From contig NZ_JAEKEG010000029.1 of assembly GCF_016651255.1 (NCBI RefSeq), forward strand, positions 41,295 to 105,294: DNA of 64,000 nt, given 5' to 3'. Of this stretch, positions 27,652 to 37,660 are shown piece by piece. The first letter of the stretch is position 1. Each line of letters opens with the position of its first letter. The notes under the pieces were generated by a model. The model was not told where the DNA came from. It searched no databases and was given only the letters and a program-made list of their open reading frames with translations. The stretch comes from Pseudomonas sp. TH10 (lineage in GTDB: Bacteria > Pseudomonadota > Gammaproteobacteria > Pseudomonadales > Pseudomonadaceae). The position numbers and the translations under genes were made by a program.

Positions 27652-28688
27652 ATGACTCTGGATGCGAAGGGGCGGGGCATGAACGGCGGGCTGGCTGCAA
27701 AAGTAGTGGCGGTGTTTGGTGACGGTATCGAGGTGCTGCTCTACGGTTACTACCTGCAGCGTTTTGGCATAAAAGCAGACATCTACTTCTCTGATTCGAG
27801 CGCGCCAAAAGTAGCGTCCAACCATATCGTCTCAACTTGGCTGTGTCTCCAGCGAGACCCATTTGCGAAAAAGATTGCGGTTCAGGGTGTTGCTGAGCTG
27901 CGAGAGATTGCTATCGACCTCGGTGCAAAAATGCTCGCTTCTGAGGCTGGCTCCACGATTTTTGAGTGCCGGCCGGAGTATGTAGACGCCTTGGGGCAGT
28001 TCGCAGACGAGTGCAGGGCACAAGGCTTGCTTGTAGAGTTTTCCCGAAATGTGAGGAGCATGGGGTTTCCATTGGGAACCTTGGCGGCTATCAGGTTTTT
28101 GCAAGATGTATCCATCTATCCCAGAACGTTGAGCGGCGGGCTTATTGAGTCGTTTGTTGAGCGCGGGGTAAGATTTTCCGGGATCAAAATTTCGACCAGC
28201 TTCGTTGCGTTGAAAACCAATACGAAATGGCCCTGGGCGAAGTTACGCGTCGTTATGACATGGTGGTGCTAGGCGGTGACTACGCTTCGGGTTCTTGCCA
28301 GCTGGGTGAGTCACCAAGTGAATACCCAGTTTCCTCGATGGGGATTTTTGGTCGATATCTGTCTTTTGAGCGAGCAACACAGATTCTTAAGAGAAGGGAT
28401 GAGATCCGTCCGGCTCAATCCAAGCGCTCCTTCTTCGGGCAACTACTCAGAGTAGGCAAAAGTACTGCCCAAGCGCTGGAGCGGCCATCTTGGCCAGGAA
28501 TCGAGCCTCTCGATGGTGTGAAAAATGTATTTACCGTCAGTCAAAGCGGTGATCTGGCTCATAGTATCGCCGCAGCTAGAGCGCTAGGCGAGTTCGTACG
28601 ATTTCTGGATGACCGCGTGCCAGACGGTCATTTTCCTCCCGCTCGGAACCTGGCTACAGAGCCGCAATCGATCCCTTGGATTATCTGA
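27652..28688 (+). CDS. FAD-dependent-oxidoreductase-like protein (frameshifted)
   Basis: The ATG at 27652 has AGAGG upstream. Missing one base near 28218 breaks the frame; the corrected protein is ~345 residues. Residues ~15-45 (KVVAVFGDGIEVLLYGYYL...IKADIYF) have the beta-alpha-beta shape of an FAD-binding N-terminus but with GDG in place of GxGxxG, and MVVLGGDYASG near the middle resembles the second dinucleotide strand. Cofactor binding is therefore doubtful. It is the first plus-strand gene of the catabolic half and has its own operator-type promoter. Confidence 0.45.
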
Positions 28689-28726
28689 GCCGACTGTCAG
28701 AAGCCTTAAATTGAGTACAGAAATAA

Positions 28727-28771
28727 CATACCTATCGGTCAGTCAAAAAGACCGACCGGCTAGACAGTATG
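28727..28771 (+). promoter_or_regulatory. Palindromic operator upstream of the citrate-synthase-like gene
   Basis: CATACctatCGGTC (28727-28740) pairs with GACCG (28750-28754) and GTATG (28767-28771) as nested inverted repeats. The same CATAC and CGGTC/GACCG elements occur at the promoters at 27584, 31499, 39452, 43301 and 61772. The -35 here is weak. It lies 70 bp before the gene at 28841. Confidence 0.65.
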
Positions 28772-28840
28772 ATTATGCTCGGATACCATCATCCAATGTC
28801 GGGTTTTTCGCTTGGCGTCGTACGTAGATAGGAATGAAGA

Positions 28841-29649
28841 ATGAACGAGACCCCTAAGTACTGGAGCAGCGCGGTCAGCGATGTTCAGGACAATACTGTT
28901 TATATCCGTGGTTATGATTTGGGTGACTTAATCGGCAAGCTGAACTTTGCCGACGCAACCTATCTCCTGATTCGCGGCGAGCTTCCGTCGGCTGGTCAGT
29001 CGAAGATGATTGACGGTGTGTTGTGTTCTGTACTTGATTACTCGCTACGCAAGCCAGGCACTGCTGCCGCACGCTTCTGCGTATCGAGTAATCCGTCCAT
29101 GGTGGCAGGGTTGGCGACTGCAGTGCTATCAGCGGGGAGTATTCCCTGGCTCCGGATCAGACTGGAATCTTCTTAAACTCAACCATCGGAGCCGCCAAAC
29201 AAGCTGATTCGTTTGATGAGGCTGCAAATAGCTTGGTTGAGGGAATGCGAGCGCGTAAGGAGCGCGTACCTGGCTTGGGTCATCCTGCTTTCAAGTACAC
29301 CGATCCACGTGCTCAGCAATTGAAGCAACTGGCAATCGAAACAGGAGTCTGGGGAGACGTTTGTGAGTGGTATGAAGCCGTTCACAAAGCATTTACCACT
29401 CAAGCTAACAAGCCCGAAATCGTTATCAACGAGGTGGGCATGATGGGTGCCATTCTGGCGCAGATGGGCTTTACTCCTGCCGAGATGACTGGTTTGGCCG
29501 TAATCTCTACCATGCCTGGTGTCATCGCTCATATCTCGGAAGAGTTGCAGAGTAAAGTCCGCATTCGGGTCATCCCAGATGAGCAGGTTGACTACGCTCG
29601 CGAGCGTCGCAATTTCTCTGAGGATTTCACCCAGGCTAAATTGATCTGA
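28841..29649 (+). CDS. Citrate synthase family protein, citryl-CoA-lyase type (frameshifted)
   Basis: One missing G in a G run near 29139 splits it; corrected length is ~269 residues, far shorter than citrate synthase (~430) but normal for citryl-CoA lyase. Landmarks are YIRGYDLGDLIGKLNFADATYLL at the N-terminus, a histidine motif PGLGHPAFKYTDPR, and Asp in the VIPDEQVDYAR C-terminus. Such enzymes make or break C-C bonds between an acyl-CoA and a keto acid. With the MaoC and acyl-CoA ligase genes nearby, it probably performs the final chain-cleaving step of the pathway. A shared terminator follows at 29653. Confidence 0.75.
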
Positions 29650-29652
29650 AAA

Positions 29653-29680
29653 TAAAGCGCGATTAATATCGCGCTTTATT
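29653..29680. terminator. Bidirectional terminator
   Basis: AAAGCGCGAT and ATCGCGCTTT form a 10-bp perfect stem with a TAAT loop, flanked by A and T tracts. It separates the convergent citrate-synthase-like and TetR genes and suits both strands. Confidence 0.9.
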
Positions 29681-29706
29681 CATATACCTCTAAATATCTT
29701 CAATGC

Positions 29707-30312
29707 TTATTGCAAATAGCCTCCGGACATGAGGTCGCAGTAGTAGTCGGCAATCTGCTCAGGGGTATGAGTCCCTTCCTCATTAAACCAGGTGTGTAGC
29801 CAATTGCACATGCCCATGAAGCCCGAAATGGCGATATGGGGCGGTACATCCTTAAACTTCTGTTCATTGATACCGCGCTGGTAAACTAACTCGATTTTTG
29901 CATCGTACTCGCGCTTGCGTTTGCGGCTCAGCAGTCGTTGTTCAGGTTCAAGTTCGCTCTCGTCCCGAAAGTAGATGGCCGTCCAATCCTTTTGCTTCAT
30001 CACATGTAATGCATGGCTATGAAGGATTCGATGTAGCGCCTCATCTGCAGGAAGATCTTGGGAAAGGACATCGTCAATGGTGGCCTGGTATTTCTCGTAC
30101 ATCCGATTAAAGATCTGCCACAGGATTTCATTTTTGTTTTTAAAGTAGTAATAAACAACAGATTTGGTGTAGCCCAAGCGTGCAGCAACATCAGTGATTG
30201 TAATCGCCCGAAACCCCTTCTCTGCGAAGAGGGTTGCTGCGGACGACAAGATTTCATCTTGAACGTATGCTTGCTTTTTCTGTTTAAGCTGCTCACGCAG
30301 ATCTACATTCAT
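29707..30312 (-). CDS. TetR/AcrR-family transcriptional regulator
   Basis: This 201-residue protein has an N-terminal TetR HTH (EILSSAATLFAEKGFRAITI through TKSVVYYYFKNKNEIL, residues ~20-66) and a C-terminal domain like those of acyl-CoA-responsive FadR/KstR2-type repressors (DWTAIYFRDESELEPEQR, GMCNWLHTWF). Members of this group bind palindromes built of GACCG/CGGTC half-sites, which is what the cluster promoters carry, so this is the leading candidate for the regulon repressor and a CoA thioester its likely inducer. It is last in an operon with the RidA and thioesterase genes. Confidence 0.85.
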   Translation of the reverse strand: MNVDLREQLKQKKQAYVQDEILSSAATLFAEKGFRAITITDVAARLGYTKSVVYYYFKNKNEILWQIFNRMYEKYQATIDDVLSQDLPADEALHRILHSHALHVMKQKDWTAIYFRDESELEPEQRLLSRKRKREYDAKIELVYQRGINEQKFKDVPPHIAISGFMGMCNWLHTWFNEEGTHTPEQIADYYCDLMSGGYLQ

Positions 30313-30331
30313 TGGGATACACCAGATAGTA

Positions 30332-30745
30332 TTAAGCAGTTAGCGTCTCGATCAATGACGATGCAGACGCACGAATAAGTTCAGGTATCTCGATAGCCTT
30401 TCGGGCTTCAAGATCAAAATAAACAGACGTCATGGCTATTTCTGCACAGAGCCGTTTTTTGTTATCAAACAAAGCGTGATGAGTGATCATCGACGTACGG
30501 CCGATTTTCTTGAGCGTACTGTCGACGTGAAAAACGGATCCCACATGAAGCTCTGATCGGAAGTCGATTTCGTAATGAACGTCGGCCCAGCCTTGATTGC
30601 GAGTTAGTCGCCACTCGGCGTCGTACCCCAATTGGTCTACTAGGTGCCAGAATGCCTGGTCGAATGACGCTACGTAGTGCTGAACGTTCATATGACCCAT
30701 TGCATCGGTCTGTGCCGGATATACGACACCTCTGTAGGTGATCAT
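30332..30745 (-). CDS. Hotdog-fold acyl-CoA thioesterase (4-HBT type)
   Basis: I start at ATG 30745, which has GGAAG upstream; the longer open frame has no good start. The 137-residue protein has the YbgC/4-hydroxybenzoyl-CoA thioesterase pattern: TDAMGHMNVQHYVASFDQAFW (the Asp/His-Met-Asn active-site region near residues 13-30) and an FRSELHVG...V.VDSTLKKIGRTS strand pair. It hydrolyses an acyl-CoA, perhaps to release CoA or product from the pathway. It lies 19 bp before the TetR gene and downstream of RidA. Confidence 0.8.
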   Translation of the reverse strand: MITYRGVVYPAQTDAMGHMNVQHYVASFDQAFWHLVDQLGYDAEWRLTRNQGWADVHYEIDFRSELHVGSVFHVDSTLKKIGRTSMITHHALFDNKKRLCAEIAMTSVYFDLEARKAIEIPELIRASASSLIETLTA

Positions 30746-30931
30746 CGATAATTTCTTCCTTTCAGGTTCACCCGAAGTCCCGGCGTTGCTGAACGATGAT
30801 CCAGGACTCAGGAATTGTCTTTTTTTGTACCGCCAAGTCAAATTTACCTTCGTGTGGGTTAGCGGGCTCGGCGGTCACTTCAAAATCGTTGAGGGTCGTC
30901 CGCTCGCAAAGTGTGCTGGCGGTTAGATCAT

Positions 30932-31323
30932 TTAGGATCGAGGGAGAACAGCCACGCCGTCGATTTCGATTCGAATTCGCTCGTCATAGAGCCCGGCGAC
31001 CTTCAGCAAGGTATTGGCGGGTGGACAGTCCATGTTGACGTAGCGATTTCGTACTTTTTAAAGACTGCAAGGGTTTCAGGCGAAACGTCAGTCAGGTAGG
31101 TGTTCATGCGTGCTAAAGCCTCAAACCCTACTCCAGCGGCTTCAAGCGTGATGCGTAGATTTTCGAACACGGCAACAGCTTGAGCTTCGAAATCGCCGTC
31201 TACAACGTCACCCTCGCTGTCAACAGGAGCGTGGCCAGTGATGAAAAGCAGCTCTCCATCGACCACGCGCATAGACATAGAAACGCCTGGATAGCCGGGC
31301 CCAGCATTGATTGCGTTGATCAT
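30932..31323 (-). CDS. RidA-family imine/enamine deaminase (frameshifted)
   Basis: The frame stops early after VHPPIPC, but adding one A near 31013 restores NTLLKVAGLYDERIRIEIDG and a stop at 30932-30934, giving ~130 residues, the normal RidA length. Family landmarks include FITGHAPVDSEGDVV, the FEAQAVAVFENL helix and MNTYLTD. RidA proteins hydrolyse reactive imines and enamines made by amine oxidases or PLP enzymes. That fits a cluster with an FAD amine dehydrogenase and an imine-reductase-like enzyme. It opens an operon with the thioesterase and TetR genes. Confidence 0.85.
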
Positions 31324-31360
31324 GAGACACCTTAAAGTCGGAAGATTGAACGTTTGGCCT

Positions 31361-31382
31361 AAAAATTAGACTCATCGGTATC
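31361..31382 (-). promoter_or_regulatory. Operator-like site upstream of the RidA operon
   Basis: The minus strand reads GATACCGATGAGTCTAATTT then TT, similar in spacing to CATACCCGATGGTCGTTTTT at 39324-39305. It lies about 40 bp upstream of the RidA start and may control the RidA-thioesterase-TetR operon, making the regulator autoregulated. Confidence 0.4.
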
Positions 31383-31476
31383 AATTCTAATCTTCTGTGT
31401 TACCCGTGCGCAAGACGGCCCTGAAGATGTACCTCAGAAGGGCAGCAGGCCGCCGATTGGAGACCTTTCCAGGCTA

Positions 31477-31520
31477 TTGACAAGGCTTCCAATTCAATCA
31501 TACTGACCGGGCGGTCTTTT
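31477..31520 (+). promoter_or_regulatory. Promoter and operator of the deacetylase operon
   Basis: TTGACA (31477-31482), a 16-bp spacer and CATACT (31499-31504) are followed directly by GACCGGGCGGTC (31505-31516), a palindrome, and a T-run. The same arrangement, with only the two central bases changed, is found at 39452 and 61772. A repressor bound here would block the promoter. The leader to the ATG at 31658 is ~145 bp. Confidence 0.8.
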
Positions 31521-31657
31521 TTTATTACGCCGGGTTTATTTCTTGGGCTTGCCTCCAGTAGGCCTACCGGAGCGTGTGCGATGCGACTTCCGGTAGCGGC
31601 TAGGCCGTGGAGGAAAAAGCTCGCATCGTCTAAGCAACTGGCTTTGATTGAGGAACA

Positions 31658-32476
31658 ATGATGACCATCGCTTGCCTTACCTTCGATTTCGACGGCGTCG
31701 CTATCTGGCTGAGTACGTTTAAGCAAGTTTCTCCGACGCCACTGTCTCGGGGTGAATTCGGTGCAAATGTTGGCATTCCGAGATTGCTGGACGTATTAGC
31801 GCGTTGCGAGGTTCCAGCAACGTTTTTCGTGCCGGCACACACGGCCACGACCTATCCTGAGCTGGTGAAGCGAATTGTCGCTGCGGGGCACGAAGTCGCT
31901 TGTCACGGTTATATCCACGAGTCGCCTGTTGGGCTGCCCATAGAGGAAGAGAGACGATTGCTCTCTCAAAGTATTGATGTGCTTGAAAAAGTCACCGGTG
32001 TTCGACCGGTGGGTTATCGATCACCCGCTTGGGATCTGAGTGACAACACAATCGATTTGCTCGAAGAGTTTGGGTTGATCTACGACAGTAGCCTTATGTC
32101 GAATGACTTCGAAACTTTCTACGCTCGTAAAAAAGATGAATTGAGTGAAGAAATATTTACTCATGGGGAACAGAGCCAAGTTCTGGAGTTTCCAGTCGCT
32201 TGGGAGTTGGATGACTATCCCTACTTTCAGTTTTCTCCCCGACCTTTGAATACTGGTCTCCGTTTGGCGAAGGATGTTTATGAAGCTTGGTCGGCAGAGT
32301 TCGACTATGCGCATCAGGTCGGTGGTGTGTTCACGTTGACCTGTCATCCTGAAATCATCGGTAGAGGGCCACGTATTGTAATGCTTGAAAGTTTGATTAA
32401 GCACATGCAACAACCAGGTGTTGAGTTCATGACCATGGGCTCCGCCACCAAACATATCAAGAGCAAGTCTCTTTAA
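31658..32476 (+). CDS. PuuE-type polysaccharide deacetylase family hydrolase
   Basis: This 272-residue protein starts at an ATGATG pair behind GAGGAA. It has the NodB-fold metal motif TFDFDG (Asp10, Asp12), HGYIHE (two His), RSPAW and a C-terminal TCHPEIIGR. The PuuE-like branch includes allantoinase-type and cyclic-imide hydrolases that open cyclic amides rather than deacetylating sugars. No signal peptide is present, so it acts in the cytoplasm. Its place in an operon with MaoC, acyl-CoA ligase and nitrilase-family genes suggests opening of a cyclic amide or imide, or cleavage of a related C-N bond. Confidence 0.8.
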   Translation: MMTIACLTFDFDGVAIWLSTFKQVSPTPLSRGEFGANVGIPRLLDVLARCEVPATFFVPAHTATTYPELVKRIVAAGHEVACHGYIHESPVGLPIEEERRLLSQSIDVLEKVTGVRPVGYRSPAWDLSDNTIDLLEEFGLIYDSSLMSNDFETFYARKKDELSEEIFTHGEQSQVLEFPVAWELDDYPYFQFSPRPLNTGLRLAKDVYEAWSAEFDYAHQVGGVFTLTCHPEIIGRGPRIVMLESLIKHMQQPGVEFMTMGSATKHIKSKSL

Positions 32477-32491
32477 TCTGGAGAAACAAGA

Positions 32492-32979
32492 ATGAATAGC
32501 GCAGTCCAAGCCAATAGTTTGAGCGGAATCGGCCAAAATGCTCTGTACTTCGATCAGTTGGAGGTAGGCCAAGAGTGGAATTCCCCGCGCCGTACTATCA
32601 CCGAAGCTGACATTGTGATGTTCGCCGCGCTGACGGGCGACCATAACCCAGTCCACACAGATGAAGAGTTCGCCAAGACCACGGTCTTCGGTGGCCGTAT
32701 CTTGCATGGCCCAGCAGGCTTCGCGATCGCGACTGGTCTGGAAAGCCGTCTTGGGATCAAAGAGGGTACCGCTATAGCATTCTTGGGCATGACCTGGGAT
32801 TTGCGCGGCCCGATCAAGATTGGGGATACCATTCACGTGCACCAAAAGTGGGCTCCAAACGTGAGACCAAAAAGCCTACAGTAGGTATCGTCAATTTCCT
32901 GGTTTCTCTGGTCAACCAACGTGGTGAGTCAGTACAGGAAGGTGAATGGAAAGTGATGATGCACTGCAAGCCTGTTTGA
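32492..32979 (+). CDS. MaoC-like enoyl-CoA hydratase (frameshifted)
   Basis: It starts 15 bp after the deacetylase gene. One missing G near 32846 truncates the frame; corrected it runs to 32979 at ~162 residues, usual for MaoC dehydratases. The hydratase-2 motif is visible as ITEADIVMFAALTGDHNPVHTDEEFAKTT (Asp40s and His of the catalytic pair), then GGRILHGPAGFAI. It would add water to a 2-enoyl-CoA made from the acid activated by the next gene's ligase. Confidence 0.85.
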
Positions 32980-33023
32980 TTCCTTCGGTCAACTCGGCAC
33001 TAACGTTTCTTTGAGGTTTTGTC

Positions 33024-34521
33024 ATGATATTCAGTGGTATCCAAGCCCTCGCTTGCAGCGGTGCGGAAAAAGTCGCTCTACGGTTTGAAAGCGAAACTTT
33101 CAGCTATAGAGCGTTAGTGCACGAGGTTGACCAGGTTGTGGCTCGCTTGTTGAGCGTAGGGCTGGGAGCTGATACTCCAGTGGGTGTCTACTGCGAAAAC
33201 AGTAGCGCGACGATGATTCTGTATTATGCAGTGTCAAGAATCGGTGGGACATTTGTGCCACTGAACGCGGTACTCACCGCCGCAGAAGCTTCTTATATTA
33301 TTGATCATGCTCAGATCAAGCACTTGTTTGTTGATGACGCGTTGTCTCCGGCGGCGCATGAAGCAGCGAGCGGGCGAGACGTTAAGATTTTCGACACCAG
33401 CTCCTTCGTGCAGGAAGCACAGGGTGCTGCTGTTATTCAGGTGCCGGAGAGCAAAACCCCGGACTTCTTGATTGTCTACACATCTGGCTCCACAGGTGTA
33501 CCCAAAGCGGTGCGATACACACAAGATGCGGAAGTCGCAGGGAATCGCTCCCTAATCGAACTTTGGAATGTCACCCCTGAAGACAAGGTACTTGTCGCGT
33601 TGCCGTTGGGTTTCCTATACGGACTGTCCACTGCAGCTTCGATGGCATTCCAAGCTGGTGCTGAGGTCATTCTGCTCAGGAGATTCCGTCCGACAGATGT
33701 GCTCAAGACCATCGTGGATCATCGTGTCACCGTGTTCCATGGTGTGCCGACCATGTTTGCCATGATGCTTGAATATGCCGAGCAGAATGACTTGCAGTTC
33801 GACCTTTCATTCATTCGGCTCTTCATATCTGCGGGCGCACCGCTGTCGAAAGATCTGAAGGAGCGCTTCGAGCGTCGATTTAATAAGAAGATTGAAGATT
33901 ACTATGCGCTGACTGAGGTTCGTCCGGTATTTGGACGCTATGCATCGAGTGCTGTTGAAATTCCGCCAGGTGCAATCGGTCAGGCGGCGCCTGGTGTGGA
34001 CGTAAGACTTATGACTGTTGATGGTCGTTTGGCGGCTGACGATGAAGTCGGCGAAGTTTGGGTTAAGGCGCCGGCCACGACCAGCGGGTATTACAAAGCG
34101 CCTGAACTTACTGCTGCATCTTTCGTTGATGGATTTTTCCGGACGGGTGATCTCGGTTACCGGGATCCAGAAGGGTTTTATTACCTAACGGGACGTATCA
34201 AGGACATCATCATCAAAGGTGGAGCGAATATCGCGCCTGCTGAAGTAGAAGATGTCATCTGCGAGCATAATTCGAGTTTTGCTGGCATCGGTCATTGGTA
34301 TTCCCGACGCAAAGTTTGGTGAATTGCCGTTCGCCTACTTTGTGACTACTCCCGGCAAGCAAGTGGATACCGAAGAGTTGGTCGCGCATTGTCGGTCAAA
34401 GCTTGCTGAGTTCAAAGTGCCGGCTCACTTCGTCCAACTTTCCGAGATGCCTCTGGGCTCCACTGCAAAGATCGACAAGAAAGCACTGCTGCAAATCTGG
34501 AAGGACACCCAAAATGCTTGA
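33024..34521 (+). CDS. AMP-forming acyl-CoA ligase (frameshifted)
   Basis: An extra base near 34273 splits it; restored length is ~499 residues. ANL-superfamily motifs are in order: LIVYTSGSTGVPKAVRYT (phosphate loop, ~153-170), YALTEVRP, GYYKAPEL, FRTGDLGYRD, GRIKDIIIKGGANIAPAEVE, and the C-terminal GSTAKIDKKAL with the catalytic Lys. It activates a carboxylic acid, probably short or medium chain, to its CoA ester with ATP. It overlaps the nitrilase gene by 8 bp. Confidence 0.9.
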
Positions 34522-35403
34522 TAAACTGAAAGTATCGATTGCTGTTTTTGAGATTCGGCGCTATCAGGAATTTCAGGAATTTGCCGAGCATGTGAGAGAG
34601 TTTGTCTCTGCGGCGAAGGAGGCGGGGAGTCGAGTGCTGGTGCTTCCAGAGTTCTTGCCAATGGGCCTGCTGTGGACGAGTCCCAATGCTGCGGATGTAA
34701 GCAATGAGACTGTCTCGACTTTCTATCGGGACGTGTTGACTCCGCTCTACCCATCATTCGTTCAGACTTTGCGCTCATTGGCCGAAGAGCACGACATCTA
34801 CATCGTAGGTGCAACCTATTGGCATGAAGAAAATGGGGAGGGCTTTAACAGCGCTTTCGTTTTTAAGCCGGATGGGTCTGTAGACCGACAACACAAAGTG
34901 CACCTTACGCGCGGCGAGAAGGCGATTAAAACTTCAGCGGCGTCAATGCTGAATGAAATATTCGAAATTGATGGTGTTAAGTGTGGTCTCTTCGTTTGCT
35001 ACGACGTGCAATTCCCAGAGTTGACCAGGCACTTCGTGTCTCGGGGGCTGAGGTAATTTTCGTGCCTGCACTGACCGAGGAACGCGGTGCGTGGCGGGAA
35101 TGGTTCAGTGCGCATGCTCGTGCACTGGAGAACCAAGTCTATGTCTGCGTGTCACCATTGGTTGGGGATCTCGGTATTCCTAACGACTACCCCGTCAGTT
35201 GCATGGGCAAGGCATTCGTCGCGTGCCCGATTGATAACAGGATGAACATCTCTGATGGTACTTTTGCCGAATCAGATTTGAATAAGCCCGGCTTGCTTAA
35301 TGTAGAACTGGATCTAGCCAGACTCCGCCTCTCCCGCGAAAAGGGCGAGGTTCGTCATCTACGCGATCGTCGACCGGAGCTTTATTCCGTACTCGAACGT
35401 TAG
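34514..35403 (+). CDS. Nitrilase-superfamily amidohydrolase (frameshifted)
   Basis: ATG 34514 overlaps the ligase stop. Loss of one G near 35022 breaks the frame; corrected length is ~296 residues. The Glu-Lys-Cys triad is present: LPEFLPMG, HKVHLTRGEKA and CGLFVCYDVQFPE, followed by ARALENQVYV. Members hydrolyse amides, omega-amides or N-carbamoyl groups; true nitrilases are a minority. With a PuuE-type ring-opening hydrolase in the same operon it could be a half-amidase releasing ammonia from a monoamide. A terminator follows. Confidence 0.85.
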
Positions 35404-35437
35404 GAAATAGAATTTTAAAGAGTAGACAACAGCGTTT

Positions 35438-35466
35438 AGGGTTGTACCAGCAACCCTTTTTTATTT
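35438..35466 (+). terminator. Terminator after the nitrilase gene
   Basis: AGGGTTG and CAACCCT form a 7-bp stem with a six-base TACCAG-type loop, followed by TTTTTT. It closes the deacetylase-to-nitrilase operon. Confidence 0.9.
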
Positions 35467-35506
35467 ATTGCCCTGTCACAATCCTTATAACAGAAGGGTG
35501 TTATCT

Positions 35507-36311
35507 ATGAGCGCCAGTATTTCCACGGTGTTGCCATCGTCAGCTTCTAGTTCTGTTGATAAAAGTAACGTATTGCTGCTAGAAGGAGTGTGTAAGCGTT
35601 TCGGTGATATCACTGTTTTAAAATCAATCGATTTCGAACTTAAGGGTGGTGAAGTAGTAGCCCTAATCGGCCCAAGTGGCTCCGGAAAGAGCACGCTGCT
35701 TCGTTGTATCAATCAGTTGGAGCCTCCCACATCGGGTCGGATTACTATCGGTGAGGTGTCGATCGATGCCTCCGTCGGCGCAACTCGATCACAGCTGGCG
35801 GGCCTTAATCGTAAACTCGGAATGGTCTTTCAGTCATTCAATCTCTTTCCACACATGACTGTCCTGGAGAACGTTTCTCTCGCTCAGCGGCGCGTACTCA
35901 AGCGAAGCCGGGAAGAAGCAGACGAACGTTCGATGCAATTGCTCCAGCGGGTCGGTTTGGCCAGCAAGGCAGGTTTACATCCATCTCGCTGTTCGGGTGG
36001 TCAACAGCAGCGGATAGCCATCTCTCCGGGCTTTGGCGCTTGATCCGGAGATCATGCTCTTTGACGAACCTACGTCGGCTCTAGATCCGGAGGTGGGGCT
36101 AGAAGTCCTCGCGGTGATGCGGGAGCTCGCCGATGAGGGCATGACCATGATGGTGGTTACACACGAGATGAGATTCGCTGAAAACGTCTCGAATCGAGTA
36201 ATTGTCATGTCTGATGGCATGATTATCGAACAAGGCGACAGCGCTCAGGTCATGAGGAGTCCACAACATCCGCGTGTTCAGCAGTTTCTATCTGCTGTGC
36301 GAGACCGTTGA
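35507..36311 (+). CDS. Polar amino acid ABC transporter ATPase (frameshifted)
   Basis: Start ATG 35507 (MSASIST). An extra C in TCTCCGGG near 36029 shifts the frame right after the signature GGQQQRIAI; restored length is ~267 residues. Walker A is GPSGSGKST, the Q-loop is VFQSFNLFPH, and Walker B with D-loop is LFDEPTSALDPE. It belongs to the GlnQ/HisP type that drives uptake of amino acids and related betaines or opines. Its stop overlaps the first permease start. A binding protein of the same transporter class lies at 57936-58757. Confidence 0.9.
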
Positions 36312-36958
36312 TGGACATGCTCACGGTGATTCAAAAGTTGAGTGCTGGTTTGCCCTGGACGATCGCACTCACTGTTATCTCATTTGTCGTCGGCGCGCTT
36401 TTGGCGATTCCAGTGTGCATGCTTCGATCAGCCCGCAACTCTGTCGTCTCCTACATTGGAGTGACGCTGATTTTAATCGTGCGCTCCGTTCCCCCTATCG
36501 TTTGGCTCTTTGTGGTTTTTTTCGCGGTTGGCCAGCACGTAATTCGGTTGAGTCCATTCACGGCTGCTGTCATAGGTCTTTCCTTAATCACAGCAGCCAA
36601 CCTAGCGGAGATCTACAGGGGCGCGCTCAAGGCAGTTCCGAAAGGGCAAGGAGAAGCGAGCAGGGTTATTGGTCTCTCGACTTGGCAACGCTATCGCTAC
36701 GTTCTTGCGCCGCAGGTAATGCGAGTCTCCCTTCCGTCGGCTAGCTCTTATGCAATTGGTCTGCTGAAGGACACCGCGATCGCCTCTGCAATTGGGGTGA
36801 CGGATGTGGCCCTGATAGCCAATCAGCTCACACAGCAAACCTACCAAGGCCTTGAGATATATGCTTGGGCGGCCGTCGCTTACTTTGCTCTCAGCTTCTT
36901 CATGGCTTACGTTTCACGGTTAATGGACTTTCGACTTAGGATGAGGATCGAGCGATGA
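36311..36958 (+). CDS. Amino acid ABC transporter permease 1
   Basis: This 215-residue protein has about five membrane helices and the HisM/GlnP-type EAA loop (AEIYRGALKAVPKGQGEASRVIGLS) near residues 98-122. It overlaps both the ATPase stop and the start of the second permease, so the three subunits are translationally coupled. The frame is intact. Confidence 0.9.
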   Translation: MDMLTVIQKLSAGLPWTIALTVISFVVGALLAIPVCMLRSARNSVVSYIGVTLILIVRSVPPIVWLFVVFFAVGQHVIRLSPFTAAVIGLSLITAANLAEIYRGALKAVPKGQGEASRVIGLSTWQRYRYVLAPQVMRVSLPSASSYAIGLLKDTAIASAIGVTDVALIANQLTQQTYQGLEIYAWAAVAYFALSFFMAYVSRLMDFRLRMRIER

Positions 36959-37610
36959 TCAGTACATTCAACGATTGGGTCGAATGGTTTCCGCGACTCT
37001 GGAACGGCTATCTCCTCAGTCTGGAAGTTGCAGCATTAAGTTTGCTCATCGGCATACCTCTAGGGCTCTTATGGGCAATTGGGGGGAATCCAAGACTAAA
37101 GCACTCCGTTGGGCTAGCGTGATTTTGGTCGAGTTGGGTAGGGGCGGCCCCGTACTCATCCTGTTGCAGTTCCTATATTTCGGACTGCCCAATGCAGGTA
37201 TGACATTATCTTCGCTGAGTGCATCGATCGCTGCGCTTGCCTGGAGTACAGGGGCCTATACAAGCGAGATCATCCGAGCAGGCTTAAATTCTGTGGCGGT
37301 GGGTCAACGCGAAGCTGCACAGACGCTTGGCCTGAATCGTTCAGACACTATGCGTATCGTCGTTGTACCCCAAGGATTACGAATTGCATTGCCGCCGTTG
37401 CTAGGCTTCGCACTCTTGATCCTTCAGGCGACTTCATTGTGTTTCACCATTGCGCTTCCGGAATTGATCAGCGCTGCCAATGACATAGGCTCGGAGACGT
37501 TCCAATATATGTCCGTTCTAAGCCTCACCGGCCTCATGTATGCGCTGGTTTGTATTCCCGCCACGTTCGCGGTGAATTACTTTGAAAGACATCTAGGCAG
37601 GCACGATTGA
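36955..37610 (+). CDS. Amino acid ABC transporter permease 2 (frameshifted)
   Basis: ATG 36955 overlaps the previous stop (ATGATC). Loss of one G from a G run near 37082 shifts the frame after LLWAIGG; corrected length is ~219 residues. It has membrane helices and an EAA loop (TSEIIRAGLNSVAVGQREAAQTLGL). It pairs with permease 1 as a heterodimeric HisQM-like channel. A strong terminator follows at once. Confidence 0.9.
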
Positions 37611-37612
37611 AT

Positions 37613-37640
37613 AAAAAAGGAGCGCTCAGCGCTCCTTTTT
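37613..37640. terminator. Bidirectional terminator
   Basis: GGAGCGC and GCGCTCC form a stem with a two- to four-base loop between an A6 and a T5 tract. It separates the convergent permease and aldehyde dehydrogenase genes. Confidence 0.9.
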
Positions 37641-37660
37641 CTGCAAATAATTACTACTGA

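Noticed and set aside
28841..29649. Full citrate synthase
   Set aside because: The restored length (~269 residues) and RGYDL...LIGKLNFADATYLL pattern fit the short citryl-CoA-lyase-like branch, not the ~430-residue TCA enzyme.
32021..32845. 274-codon minus-strand ORF
   Set aside because: It is antisense to the deacetylase and MaoC genes, both of which have clear catalytic motifs on the plus strand.
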